From assembly GCA_046483285.1 (NCBI GenBank), contig JAWODN010000119.1, positions 10,375-74,374 of the forward strand: a stretch of DNA of 64,000 nucleotides. Direction: 5' to 3'. A model generated the notes under the pieces. It had not been told where the DNA came from and ran no database searches. It saw nothing but the letters and a program-made list of their open reading frames with translations. The position numbers were made by a program, and so were the translations under genes. Below are positions 17,909 to 27,110 of the stretch, piece after piece (position 1 is the stretch's first letter; each line of letters begins with the position of its first letter). The DNA comes from CAYRTV01 sp046483285 (GTDB lineage Bacteria > Acidobacteriota > Aminicenantia > Aminicenantales > Aminicenantaceae).

Positions 17909-18203
17909 GATTTTAGGCTATGTTCTGTCCCTGATCGCGGGTTTCATTTTGGGTTATATTTTTTTCGGCGGGCTCTGGTTGACGGTCCGGCGCCTCCCCG
18001 AAATGAAAAAGCCTTTCCTGTGGACGATGCTGAGTTTGCTTTTACGGCTGGGAATATCTTTGACCGGATTTTACTTTATCGTCCGTGGAGGACATTGGCT
18101 CCGGCTGCTGGTTTGCCTGGCGGGTTTCATGGCCGTGCGCTTTATTATGTCGGCTCCCATGAAGAAGCAGCTGGATTCAAGCAAGAATGAGGGTAAAGAA
18201 TGA
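17895..18203 (+). CDS. atpR: N-type ATPase small membrane subunit AtpR
   Basis: About 102 residues with three hydrophobic helices. Three tandem ATG codons (17895, 17898, 17901) could start it, and I take the first. Conserved arginines lie in or beside the helices (LTVRRLP, LLLRLGIS, AVRFIMS). AtpR is found only in N-ATPase operons and has been proposed to interact with the c subunit's membrane carboxylates. It overlaps atpQ upstream and atpB downstream (ATGA), so the genes are translationally coupled. Confidence 0.87.
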   Translation: MMMNEILGYVLSLIAGFILGYIFFGGLWLTVRRLPEMKKPFLWTMLSLLLRLGISLTGFYFIVRGGHWLRLLVCLAGFMAVRFIMSAPMKKQLDSSKNEGKE

Positions 18204-18916
18204 ATATCAGCCCGGATGCCATCGTTTTTTGGGAGTGGGGTTTTATCAAAATCAATGCCACCATAGTTTTCACCTGGGTGGTTATGGGATTTTTGGTCCT
18301 GATTTCCTGGCGGGTGACCCGGCGTTTATCGGTGGGGACAAGATTTTCCCGCGGCCAGATGTTTCTCGAAGCCCTGGTGGATGTCATCCAAAGCCAAATA
18401 AGAGATATCGTCCGCCGGGATCCTTCCCCCTATTTGCCCTTTATCGGAACCCTGTTTCTGTTCATCTCGGTTTCCAATTTTTTTGCTTTTGTCCCTGGTT
18501 ACCAACCGCCGACCGGATCCATCACCACCACAGCGGCGTTGGCGATATGTGTGTTTTTTGCGGTTCCCATTTACGGGATCGCCCATGTTGGAGCCGCCGG
18601 ATATTTCAAGCATTATATTAAACCATCTGTTTTCATGCTGCCTTTTCATATCATCGGGGAGTTGTCGCGAACCCTGGCATTGGCCGTGCGGCTTTTCGGT
18701 AATGTTATGAGCGGAACCATGATTGCGGCGCTGCTTCTTTCAGTCGCCCCCTTGTTTCTGCCGGCGGTCATGGAAGCCCTGAGTTTGCTGATCGGCCAAA
18801 TACAGGCTTATATTTTTGCTGTTCTGGCTGCGGTCTACATTGCTTCCGCCAGCCGGGCCAGAGAAGAAGAAAAACATAAGGTTGAATCCGCTGAATCTAA
18901 GAAGAAGGAGGAATAA
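18200..18916 (+). CDS. atpB: N-type ATPase subunit a
   Basis: A 238-residue membrane subunit that forms the ion half-channels. The helix segment IIGELSRTLALAVRLFGNVMSG contains the essential stator arginine, and the downstream helix has ALSLLIGQIQAYIFAVLAAVYI. The C-terminal tail is short and charged. Five or six helices fit the family. It overlaps atpR by four bases and is followed two bases later by atpE, which has its own strong ribosome site. Confidence 0.95.
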   Translation: MNISPDAIVFWEWGFIKINATIVFTWVVMGFLVLISWRVTRRLSVGTRFSRGQMFLEALVDVIQSQIRDIVRRDPSPYLPFIGTLFLFISVSNFFAFVPGYQPPTGSITTTAALAICVFFAVPIYGIAHVGAAGYFKHYIKPSVFMLPFHIIGELSRTLALAVRLFGNVMSGTMIAALLLSVAPLFLPAVMEALSLLIGQIQAYIFAVLAAVYIASASRAREEEKHKVESAESKKKEE

Positions 18917-18918
18917 TC

Positions 18919-19194
18919 ATGGGGAGTATCAATATAATCGGAGCCGCATCGATTATCATTGCCGGATTGACCATCGCCATCGGTTCCATAGGTCCCGCTT
19001 TGGGAGAAGGCCGGGCCCTGGCCCAGGCCTTAAGTGCCATCGCGCAGCAGCCGGATGAATCCAATACCATCACCCGGACCCTGTTTGTCGGCCTGGCCAT
19101 GATTGAGTCAACCGCTATCTACTGTTTTGTGATTTCCATCATTTTGATTTTCGCCAATCCATTTTGGAGTCACGTCATTCAATCAGGGGGTTGA
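18919..19194 (+). CDS. atpE: N-type ATPase subunit c
   Basis: A 91-residue hairpin of two helices that forms the rotor ring. GAAGGAGG lies just upstream, the strongest ribosome site in the operon, as expected for the subunit needed in most copies. Helix 1 has IGPALGEGRALAQAL with E30; the loop is AQQPDES; helix 2 has GLAMIESTAIYCFV with E63, S64, T65 and Y68. The ES/T and Tyr pattern matches known sodium-binding c subunits. E30, however, stands where the sodium type has glutamine, giving the two-carboxylate site reported in N-ATPase rings. The coupling ion (Na+ or H+) therefore cannot be decided from sequence. Confidence 0.95.
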   Translation: MGSINIIGAASIIIAGLTIAIGSIGPALGEGRALAQALSAIAQQPDESNTITRTLFVGLAMIESTAIYCFVISIILIFANPFWSHVIQSGG

Positions 19195-19196
19195 AG

Positions 19197-20033
19197 GTGG
19201 AAATAGATCTTTTCACATTTATCGCCCAGATCATCAATTTTTTGATACTGATCATTTTGCTGCGCCAATTGTTGTATAAACGCATTGTCAAGGCGATGGA
19301 TGAACGGGAGGGAAGAATCCAGGCGCGACTGGAGGGAGCGGAAAAAAAACAGGAAAAGGCTGACCAGGAGGCGGAATCCTACAGGCGGAAACAGGAAGAA
19401 TTGGAACAAAAAAAACAAAGTATTATCACTAAAGCCGAACAAGAGGCGGATGAAAAGAAGCAGGACCTCCTCAAGAAGGCCCGCCAGGAGGTGGACGGAA
19501 ATCAAAAAAAATGGCGGGAGTCTCTGCATAGACAAAAAGATACTTTTATGACCGGTTTAAGGGAAACCGCCGGCCGCCAAATTTATGCCGCGGTTCGAAA
19601 AGTTTTAAATGACCTGGCGGATGAAGAATTGGAAAATCAAATCATTCGTTTTTTTATTCAAAGAATTGAGAATCTAGATAAGGGGCGGAAAAAAGAACTC
19701 CGGTCTCAACTGAAGGAATCCGGCGGCCGGGTGGTGATCCACAGCGCTTTCGGGATTGAAAAAAAGCTGCGGGAGTCATTGAAAAAGGCGGTTAATGACC
19801 TTTTTGACCAAGGAGTGGAGCTGGAATTTAAAAAGGACAGCGAATTGGTTTGCGGAGTGGAGCTGCATGCCCGGGATCAAATCATAGCTTGGAGCATCGA
19901 CAGTTATTTATCAGAACTGGAAGAACATATGTCCCGCCGGTTGGAAGATAATCTTCCGCGGGGAAAAGAGGAAAAAGACTCCGGAAACCAGACGGAAAAT
20001 AAACCCCATGAATCCGAAAAACAAAAAAAATAA
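19197..20033 (+). CDS. atpF: N-type ATPase subunit b with delta-like C-terminal domain
   Basis: About 278 residues from the GTG at 19197, chosen because it gives the canonical b N-terminus (EIDLFTFIAQIINFLILII) three bases after the atpE stop. One membrane helix is followed by about 100 residues of Lys/Glu/Gln-rich coiled coil (the dimeric peripheral stalk). The last third (RVVIHSAFGI, then ELVCGVELHARDQIIAWS) resembles the C-terminal part of the delta/OSCP subunit. The operon has no separate atpH, and N-ATPase b subunits are characteristically long, so I infer that this tail replaces delta. It overlaps atpA by 26 bases. Confidence 0.88.
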   Translation: MEIDLFTFIAQIINFLILIILLRQLLYKRIVKAMDEREGRIQARLEGAEKKQEKADQEAESYRRKQEELEQKKQSIITKAEQEADEKKQDLLKKARQEVDGNQKKWRESLHRQKDTFMTGLRETAGRQIYAAVRKVLNDLADEELENQIIRFFIQRIENLDKGRKKELRSQLKESGGRVVIHSAFGIEKKLRESLKKAVNDLFDQGVELEFKKDSELVCGVELHARDQIIAWSIDSYLSELEEHMSRRLEDNLPRGKEEKDSGNQTENKPHESEKQKK

Positions 20034-21564
20034 CAACCCCCATGCTTCTCTAAACCAAATCCTGGAGCAGATGGAATCGGATGTGTCCCTCTCCATGCAG
20101 GATCATCAAGCTGAAATCTCCACTCGTGAAACCGGCCGGGTGTTCAGCGTGGGGAGAGGCGTGGCCAGGATCAGGGGGTTGTCTGGTGTCAAATATGAAG
20201 AGCTCCTGCAGTTTCCCGGACAGAAGATGGGGATTGCTCTTAATCTGGATAAAGATGAAGTGGCTGCGGTCCTGCTGGATGAATATGAAAACATCAGCGC
20301 GGGAGATGAAGCCAGAAGGACCGGAAGGGTCATGGATGTTCCGGTGGGGGAAGAGCTGATCGGCAGAGTGGTGGACCCCCTGGGAAGGCCTCTTGATCGA
20401 AAAGAACCCATACGAACGCGGGAAAGATTGCCGGTTGAAAGAAAAGCCCCCCCGATCATGCATAGAGCCCCGGTAGAAGTGCCGCTGCAGACCGGGCTCC
20501 AGGTGGTGGATGCCTTGATTCCGGTCGGCCGCGGCCAAAGAGAGCTGATCCTGGGGGACCGCCAGATTGGGAAAACGGCTGTGGCATTGGATACCATCAT
20601 CAATCAAACCGGCAAAGACATGATTTGCATATACTGCAGCATTGGAAAAGAGAGCGGCACCGTTGCCAAAGTGATTTCGGATTTGAAGCGGTTCAAGGCC
20701 ATGGAATATACCATCGTGGTCGCCGCTCATGGAGAAGAACCCCCGGGATTTAATTTTATCGCCCCTTATGCGGCCACCAGCATGGCGGAATATTTCATGG
20801 AAAAGGGGGAGGATGTTCTCATTGTCTATGATGATTTGACCCGCCATGCCCGCTCCTACCGGGAATTATCCCTGCTGTTGCGCCGCCCCCCGGCGAGGGA
20901 AGCGTACCCAGGGGATATTTTTTATATCCATTCCCGGTTATTGGAACGGTCAACCCATTTAAGAGAAGATTACGGAGGGGGTTCGTTGACGGCCCTTCCC
21001 ATCATTGAAACCCAGGCTGAAAATATTTCCGCTTATATTCCCACCAATCTGGTGTCTATCACGGACGGACAGATTTATCTGTCTCCGAAATTGTTCGGAG
21101 AGGGCATTTTGCCCGCCGTGGATGTGGGGAAATCGGTGTCCAGAGTCGGCGGCAAGACTCAGCTTCCAGCCTACCGGGAAGTGGCCGGCGATCTCCGGCT
21201 TTCATATTCCCAGTATAAAGAGCTGGAAACATTTGCCCGGTTCGGCACCCGTCTGGATGAGGAAACCCGGAAGACTTTAGAAAGAGGGAGGAGGGTCCGG
21301 GAAGTTTTGAAGCAGCCGCAGTATCAGCCTATCCCCATGGCTGAACAGATGGCGGTGCTGCTGGCGGTTTCCGAAGGATTGCTGGATGCCGTTTCCTTGC
21401 CCAAGATCGAAGAAGTGAAGACACGTATCCGGAATAATATCCGGGAACGGGTTCCGGATGCGGCGCGGCGTATGGAAGAAGGCGAAAAATTGAGCGAAAA
21501 GGATAAGAATGAAATTATATCTCAAATCCAGGATATCATCGCCGATCTTCAGGAGAGCGAATAA
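20008..21564 (+). CDS. atpA: N-type ATPase subunit alpha
   Basis: A 518-residue non-catalytic F1 subunit. It has the P-loop GDRQIGKTAVALD, the IYCSIGKESG segment, VLIVYDDLTRHARSYRELSL, and the RRPPAREAYPGDIFYIHSRL region conserved in all alpha subunits. The N-terminus begins with a Lys/Asn-rich stretch encoded within the overlap with atpF; the conserved helix starts near residue 15. Everything else is standard in length and order. Confidence 0.95.
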   Translation: MNPKNKKNNNPHASLNQILEQMESDVSLSMQDHQAEISTRETGRVFSVGRGVARIRGLSGVKYEELLQFPGQKMGIALNLDKDEVAAVLLDEYENISAGDEARRTGRVMDVPVGEELIGRVVDPLGRPLDRKEPIRTRERLPVERKAPPIMHRAPVEVPLQTGLQVVDALIPVGRGQRELILGDRQIGKTAVALDTIINQTGKDMICIYCSIGKESGTVAKVISDLKRFKAMEYTIVVAAHGEEPPGFNFIAPYAATSMAEYFMEKGEDVLIVYDDLTRHARSYRELSLLLRRPPAREAYPGDIFYIHSRLLERSTHLREDYGGGSLTALPIIETQAENISAYIPTNLVSITDGQIYLSPKLFGEGILPAVDVGKSVSRVGGKTQLPAYREVAGDLRLSYSQYKELETFARFGTRLDEETRKTLERGRRVREVLKQPQYQPIPMAEQMAVLLAVSEGLLDAVSLPKIEEVKTRIRNNIRERVPDAARRMEEGEKLSEKDKNEIISQIQDIIADLQESE

Positions 21565-22442
21565 TGGAGCAATTGGAAACCTTGAGGAGAAGACTCCAAA
21601 GCGCCCGGGACCTTCACTCGGTGGTAAAAACCATGAAAACCCTGGCCGCCGTCAATATCCGGGAATATGAACAAGGGGTGGAGTCGCTGAAAGATTATTT
21701 CCGCAGTATTGAAATGGGGCTGCAGATTCTCATGCGGAATAAACCGGAAAGAATCCGGCTGGTTTCTCCTGAAAAGGAAGAGAAGCTGGGAGCGGTGGTC
21801 TTTGGTTCGGAACAGGGAATGGTGGGACAGTTCAACGAAAAAATCGCTGAATTCGCATGGAAACAGTTGAATGAGATGAAAGTTGAAAAGAAAAACCGGA
21901 CCGTTATGGCGTTGGGCGGAAAACTCATTGGAAGGCTGGAGGCCTTGGGAGTTGAGGTTGAAGAGGCCATCCATGTTTTCGGTTCTATGGTGGATATCAA
22001 TGAGGTCAACCAAGAAGTTTTGCTGAAAGTTCAAGAGTGGCGCCTGGAAAAAAAAGTAAGCCGGATCATTTTATTTTATAACCGTCCGGCTTCCGGGACC
22101 ACATACACCCAGGCCATGCGCAAGCTGCTTCCTTTGGATGAGGAATGGCTTAATGACCTCGAAAGCAAGAAATGGCCCACTCATATGCTGCCTGCTTTTT
22201 TCATGGATTGGGATAAACTGTTTTCCGCTTTGATCCAGGAATTCTTTTTTGTGACATTATATCAGGCTTCCGTGGAATCCCTCGCCAGCGAAAACGCCAG
22301 CAGGCTGGCTTCCATGCAGGCGGCGGAAAAAAACATCCAGGAGCGCCTGGATGAGCTCAGCCTTAAATATCAGCAGCAGCGCCAGCAATCCATAACCGCT
22401 GAGCTGCTGGATATCGTCTCAGGGTTCGAAGTGCTGTCGTGA
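21564..22442 (+). CDS. atpG: N-type ATPase subunit gamma
   Basis: A 292-residue central-stalk subunit. The N-terminal helix (LRRRLQSARDLHSVVKTMKTLAAVNIREYE) and the C-terminal helix (ASENASRLASMQAAEKNIQE) form the long coiled coil, with a Rossmann-like middle domain. N-ATPase gammas diverge from standard ones in the middle, as this does. Its start shares one base with the atpA stop. Its stop overlaps the GTG of the next gene, making the DUF72 gene part of the same transcript. Confidence 0.9.
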   Translation: MEQLETLRRRLQSARDLHSVVKTMKTLAAVNIREYEQGVESLKDYFRSIEMGLQILMRNKPERIRLVSPEKEEKLGAVVFGSEQGMVGQFNEKIAEFAWKQLNEMKVEKKNRTVMALGGKLIGRLEALGVEVEEAIHVFGSMVDINEVNQEVLLKVQEWRLEKKVSRIILFYNRPASGTTYTQAMRKLLPLDEEWLNDLESKKWPTHMLPAFFMDWDKLFSALIQEFFFVTLYQASVESLASENASRLASMQAAEKNIQERLDELSLKYQQQRQQSITAELLDIVSGFEVLS

Positions 22443-23185
22443 GGGAAAAAACGGACAGAAAAAATATCCACATCGGGACCTCAGGCTGGCATTACCGGCA
22501 TTGGAAAGGCCCTTTTTATCCAGAGGACATTCCGGATAAGGATCTATTGAAATATTACGCCCGTCATTTCCGGACGGCTGAAATCAATAATTCTTTTTAC
22601 CGGGTCCCGGATGAAAAGACTTTGAAGCAATGGGTCCGGACCGCCGGCGGGGGCTTTGTTTTTTCCGCCAAAGGCAGCCGCTATATCTCTCATATGAAAA
22701 AATTAAAGGATCCTCAAGAGCCTGTGAAAAAATTCATGGATAAAATCAGTGTTCTGGGAGACTCTCTGGGCCCGGTATTGTTTCAGCTGCCTCCCCATTG
22801 GAGAAAGAACAGGGACAGATTGAAATCATTTTTGGAAGCTCTGCCAGAGGGTTACCGGTTTGCCGTTGAATTCCGGGACCCGGATTGGTTTGGAGATGAT
22901 ATCAACCGATTGCTGGAAAAACATCAAACCGCTTTCTGCATATATGATTTCAACCGCAGGCGGTCCCCCAAGACGGTGACCGCGGATTTTGTGTATATCC
23001 GCCTGCACGGCCCGGACGGACCCTACGAAGGGAAATACGACAATCAAACTTTGTCCGGCTGGGCCGGAGCGATTTCACAGTGGGAAAAACAAGGAAAAGA
23101 AATCTTTTGTTATTTCGACAATGACCAGGCCGGATTCGCAGCTGAAAACGCTGGGCAGCTTCAAAAAATGACAGGAGAGGAATAA
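22439..23185 (+). CDS. DUF72 (YecE-like) TIM-barrel protein
   Basis: A 248-residue DUF72 protein. The family signature GTSGWHYRHWKGPFYP, the AEINNSFYRVP segment, FQLPPHW, FAVEFRDPDWF and the final FCYFDNDQAGFA are clear. The fold is a TIM barrel; the biochemical role is unknown. It starts at a GTG that overlaps the atpG stop by four bases (GTGA), so it is probably translated with the ATPase operon, though this pairing may be an accident of gene order. polX follows three bases after its stop. Confidence 0.9.
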   Translation: MREKTDRKNIHIGTSGWHYRHWKGPFYPEDIPDKDLLKYYARHFRTAEINNSFYRVPDEKTLKQWVRTAGGGFVFSAKGSRYISHMKKLKDPQEPVKKFMDKISVLGDSLGPVLFQLPPHWRKNRDRLKSFLEALPEGYRFAVEFRDPDWFGDDINRLLEKHQTAFCIYDFNRRRSPKTVTADFVYIRLHGPDGPYEGKYDNQTLSGWAGAISQWEKQGKEIFCYFDNDQAGFAAENAGQLQKMTGEE

Positions 23186-23188
23186 AGC

Positions 23189-24916
23189 ATGCCGGTTCAC
23201 AACAATGATATCGCCGAAATTTTCAATACCATCGCCGATCTTTTGGAAATCAAGGAGGCGAACCCTTTCCGGGTCCGGGCCTACCGGGACGCGGCACGCA
23301 TCATCGGCGGCCTGTCCAAAAACGCCTCCGATTTGCTTGAAGAGGGAAAAGATTTATCTGAGCTGCCGGGTATCGGCAAAGACCTGGCCGGAAAGATCAA
23401 AACCATAATCAAATCGGGAACCCACCCGCTTCTGGAAGACTTGAAACTGGAAATTCCAGAAGAATTAAGCGGATTGATGAAGCTGCAGGGACTGGGCCCT
23501 AAAAAAATCGCAGTTATTCACAACAAGCTGGGAATCAAAACCGCCGGAGAATTAAAAAAAGCCGCCGAGGAACATAAGCTTCGCGATCTCACCGGGTTTG
23601 GAAAAACCACCGAGCAAAATATTTTAGAGGAGCTGGAACGGCAGGAGGATGAGCAGGAACATAAGCGGTTCAAGTTGTCTGCTGCCGAGCAAATGGTGAA
23701 ACCTTATCTTGAGCATTTGAAAGGCGATAAAAAAGCCAAGGCGGTTGAAATCGCCGGCAGCTTCAGAAGAAGAAAAGAAACAGTGGGGGATATTGATATT
23801 CTGGCCGTGTGCAAGCGGGGATGCCGGATTATGGACCGTTTCACCGGTTATGAAGATGTGAAAAAGGTTGTTTCCAAAGGCGGCACCCGTTCGACGGTGC
23901 TTTTAAAAAGCGGCCTCCAGGTGGACCTCCGGGTGGTGCCCCAAGCGGCATTCGGCGCGGCGCTCCACTATTTCACCGGTTCCAAGGAACACAACATCGC
24001 CTGCCGGAAGATTGCGGTCAAGAAAAAGTACAAGCTGAATGAGTACGGTGTTTTTAAAGATGACAAGCGGATCGCCGGGGGGACGGAAAAAGAAGTGTAT
24101 GCCCGGATTGACCTTCCGTATATTGAACCCGAGTTGCGGGAAAACCGGGGAGAGATCGAAGCCGCCCGGAAAGACAACCTTCCCGGATTGATCACTCTGG
24201 ATGATATCCGGGGGGATCTGCATGTTCACACCAAAGCCACCGACGGCCGCTACAGCCTGGAGGATATGGTGCGGGCGTCTGAAGAAAAAGGATATGAATA
24301 CGTCGCCATAACCGATCATTCACAAAAAGTTACGGTGGCTAAGGGCTTGGATTCCAAAAGGCTGCGGGAACAGATCGAAGAGATCGATAAAATTCAGGGT
24401 AAGTTCAAAAAAATCCGGATCCTCAAATCCATCGAAGTGGATATTTTGGAAGACGGCAGCTTGGACCTTCCCGACGATGTTTTGAAAGAACTGGATTTCA
24501 CCATCTGTTCCATTCATTATAAATTCAACTTTTCGCGGGAAAAACAAACAAACCGGGTTCTGAAAGCCATGGACAATCCTCATATGAATATTCTGGGTCA
24601 TCCTTCCGGACGCATGATTCATGAAAGGAAACCTGTTGATTTGGACATGGAAAAAATCATGCAGGCTGCGTCGGAGAGAAATATTCATTTCGAAATCAAT
24701 TCCCATCCCGACCGGATGGACCTTAATGATGTGCACTGCAAGCTGGGGAAAGAAACCGGAGTGAAAATGGCCGTCACCACCGATGCCCACAGCAAGGATG
24801 ACCTGGATTTGATCCGCTTTGGTGTCGGCCAGGCAAGAAGGGGCTGGCTGGAGCCGGAAGATGTCATCAACACTCTCCCCTGGAAAAAATTAAAAAAAAG
24901 GTTTGAACGGAAATAA
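23189..24916 (+). CDS. polX: Family X DNA polymerase with PHP domain
   Basis: A 575-residue bacterial PolX. Order: N-terminal 8-kDa-type domain with helix-hairpin-helix motifs (LPGIGKDLAGKI, LQGLGPKKIAVI), a nucleotidyltransferase palm (IAGSFRRRKETVGDIDIL, with the metal-binding Asp pair and GS motif), then a C-terminal PHP domain starting GDLHVHTKATDGRYS with further metal ligands at ITDHS and TTDAHS. PolX fills short gaps in base-excision repair and the PHP part gives 3'-5' exonuclease or AP-endonuclease activity. Neighbouring ligA and an Fpg-type glycosylase support a repair role. The start is three bases after the DUF72 stop. Confidence 0.94.
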   Translation: MPVHNNDIAEIFNTIADLLEIKEANPFRVRAYRDAARIIGGLSKNASDLLEEGKDLSELPGIGKDLAGKIKTIIKSGTHPLLEDLKLEIPEELSGLMKLQGLGPKKIAVIHNKLGIKTAGELKKAAEEHKLRDLTGFGKTTEQNILEELERQEDEQEHKRFKLSAAEQMVKPYLEHLKGDKKAKAVEIAGSFRRRKETVGDIDILAVCKRGCRIMDRFTGYEDVKKVVSKGGTRSTVLLKSGLQVDLRVVPQAAFGAALHYFTGSKEHNIACRKIAVKKKYKLNEYGVFKDDKRIAGGTEKEVYARIDLPYIEPELRENRGEIEAARKDNLPGLITLDDIRGDLHVHTKATDGRYSLEDMVRASEEKGYEYVAITDHSQKVTVAKGLDSKRLREQIEEIDKIQGKFKKIRILKSIEVDILEDGSLDLPDDVLKELDFTICSIHYKFNFSREKQTNRVLKAMDNPHMNILGHPSGRMIHERKPVDLDMEKIMQAASERNIHFEINSHPDRMDLNDVHCKLGKETGVKMAVTTDAHSKDDLDLIRFGVGQARRGWLEPEDVINTLPWKKLKKRFERK

Positions 24917-24929
24917 AGGAGGAGAGACC

Positions 24930-26996
24930 ATGGATTATAAACATAATCCTGATACGGATTTCAAAGATATCGGCAAACTTTCCAGGGAAGAAGCCGGGGA
25001 AGAGATCAAGGCCCTGCGGGAAGGGATTGAATATCATGATTATCTCTATTATGTGAAAAATCAGCCGGAGATTTCCGATGCGGTCTATGACAAGCTGTTT
25101 AAGCGTCTGCAAGAACTGGAAGAGGCTTTTCCCGAGTTTGAATCCGAAACGTCTCCGACCCGTAAGATCGGGGCGCCGCCTGTGGGCAAACTCAAAAAAG
25201 TCGAGCACACCGTAGTCATGCTCAGTTTGAATGCGGCCCTGGAGGAGAAAGAGGTCCGGGATTTTGATGACTTCATTCGCCGCCATACCGGCCGGGAGCA
25301 AATCGCATATGTGGCGGAGCCGAAATTCGACGGCCTCTCGGTTGAAATTGTTTATGAAAACGGGCGTTTTAAATACGGAGCCACCCGGGGGGACGGCCGG
25401 ACCGGAGAGGATATTTCCGAAAATATCAAAACTGTCAGGGCGGTCCCGCTCCGGCTTTATCAGGAGAACGGGCGGAAGACTCCATCCTTCCTGGCCGTGC
25501 GGGGAGAGATTTTTATGCCCAAGGACGCTTTTCAAAAGATGAATAAAACCCGCATTGAAAGGGGAGAAAATCCATTCGCCAACCCCCGGAATGCCGCGGC
25601 CGGAACCATGCGGCAGCTGGATTCCAAGAAAGCGGCGGACAAACCGCTGGATATTTTTTTTTATGAAATCCTGAAAATTGAGGGGCGGGAATTTTCATCC
25701 CATTGGGAGGTCATTCAGCAGCTGCCCAAATGGGGTTTGAAAATCGACAAGGATAACCGCAGATGCGGATCTTTTCAGGAAGTTAAGGAATACAGGGAAA
25801 ATCTCAGCCGCAGGCGGGATGAACTTGAATATGAAATCGACGGAATTGTGATAAAAGCGGATGATTATTCCATACGGGAGAAACTGGGGACCCGTCAACG
25901 CAGCCCGCGGTGGGCCCTGGCCTGGAAATTTCCGCCGAAAAAAGAAGTCACGACACTGGAGGAAATTGTGGTTCAGGTCGGGAGAACCGGCATGCTGACT
26001 CCGGTGGCGCTGCTGCAGCCGGTGGATGTGGGAGGCGTCACGGTGAGCCGGGCGACCCTGCACAATGAGGATGAGGTCCATGCCAAAGATGTCCGCCCCG
26101 GAGATAAAGTGCGGATCGCCCGGGCCGGGGACGTCATTCCTGAAGTGGTGGAGCGGATCGAGCAGGCCGGGAAAAAACGGGGCGGGAAATTTTCCATGTC
26201 GGAGGAATGTCCGGTGTGCGGATCGGATGTCTTTAAGGAAGGGTCGTATTATTTTTGTTCAGCCGGCTTATCCTGTGAAGCTCAGCTCATCGGGCATATT
26301 ATGCATTATGCGTCCCGGGACGCCATGAATATCGAGGGGCTGGGTGAAAAAATTGTCAAAAAATTAGTGGACCGGGATATGGTCCATGATGTCGCGGATT
26401 TATATCATCTTTCCATTGAAGATTTTAAGGAGCTTGAGGGATTCGCCCAGAAGTCGGCTGAAAATCTCCATCATGCCATCCAAGGAGCCAAAAAGGTCCG
26501 GTTCGACCGCTTTCTCTATGCTTTGGGAATCAGACATGTGGGGCAGCATGTGGCACGGGTGTTGGCCATGGAATACCAGACTCTGAAAAATTTGATGGAT
26601 GCGGATGAGGATGAATTAAGAGAAGTCCGTGAAATAGGACCGGAAATCGCCCGCAGTGCCCATCATTTTTTTCAGCAGGAAGAGAATAAAAAGGTCTTGG
26701 AGCGATTGCGGGAAGCCGGAGTCAAACCGGAATCGATGGCTCCGGGGGAAAAAGCTTTTCCTCTTGAAGGGAAAAAATTTGTTTTCACCGGCAGCCTGGA
26801 CGAATTCACCCGGGATGAAGCCAAGCAGGCGGTTGAAGATCTGGGCGGCCGGGCGACATCCAGCGTCAGCGGGGAAACCGATTACGTGGTGGCCGGTGAG
26901 AATCCCGGGAGTAAACTGGATGACGCCGAAAAAAATAAAGTGAAAATCCTCCATGAGGAGGAATTCAAAGAATTATTGAAAAAAGCCGAATCATGA
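24930..26996 (+). CDS. ligA: NAD-dependent DNA ligase
   Basis: The protein has 688 residues. The ATG at 24930 is chosen because AAAGGAGGAG lies at 24916-24925, right at the polX stop. An N-terminal Ia domain (YHDYLYYVKNQPEISDAVYD) is followed by the adenylation motif PKFDGLS with the AMP-binding Lys near residue 132, the OB fold, a four-cysteine zinc finger (CPVCG, then C and C about 15-20 residues on), helix-hairpin-helix repeats (GLGEKIVKKL, VREIGPEIARS) and a C-terminal BRCT domain (KKFVFTGSLDEFTRDEAKQ). It seals nicks in replication and repair. No lesion is seen. Confidence 0.96.
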   Translation: MDYKHNPDTDFKDIGKLSREEAGEEIKALREGIEYHDYLYYVKNQPEISDAVYDKLFKRLQELEEAFPEFESETSPTRKIGAPPVGKLKKVEHTVVMLSLNAALEEKEVRDFDDFIRRHTGREQIAYVAEPKFDGLSVEIVYENGRFKYGATRGDGRTGEDISENIKTVRAVPLRLYQENGRKTPSFLAVRGEIFMPKDAFQKMNKTRIERGENPFANPRNAAAGTMRQLDSKKAADKPLDIFFYEILKIEGREFSSHWEVIQQLPKWGLKIDKDNRRCGSFQEVKEYRENLSRRRDELEYEIDGIVIKADDYSIREKLGTRQRSPRWALAWKFPPKKEVTTLEEIVVQVGRTGMLTPVALLQPVDVGGVTVSRATLHNEDEVHAKDVRPGDKVRIARAGDVIPEVVERIEQAGKKRGGKFSMSEECPVCGSDVFKEGSYYFCSAGLSCEAQLIGHIMHYASRDAMNIEGLGEKIVKKLVDRDMVHDVADLYHLSIEDFKELEGFAQKSAENLHHAIQGAKKVRFDRFLYALGIRHVGQHVARVLAMEYQTLKNLMDADEDELREVREIGPEIARSAHHFFQQEENKKVLERLREAGVKPESMAPGEKAFPLEGKKFVFTGSLDEFTRDEAKQAVEDLGGRATSSVSGETDYVVAGENPGSKLDDAEKNKVKILHEEEFKELLKKAES

Positions 26997-27027
26997 ATCC
27001 GGCCCGGCTGGAACATCACCGTTCTTT

Positions 27028-27071
27028 ATGAATTCGTCATGTGTATAATACACCACGAACCATGAAAATGA
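27028..27071 (+). repeat. 44-nt dispersed repeat, copy A
   Basis: Matches the complement of 33752-33795 at 41 of 44 positions. The centre GTGTATAATACAC is a near-palindrome. In copy B the corresponding base change (A to G) still allows a G-T wobble pair. The function is unknown; the TATAAT inside could act as a -10 box but no matching -35 is seen. Confidence 0.7.
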
Positions 27072-27110
27072 TCCCAATGTCATTGCCGGAGCGGAGCACT
27101 TTTGAGTCTG

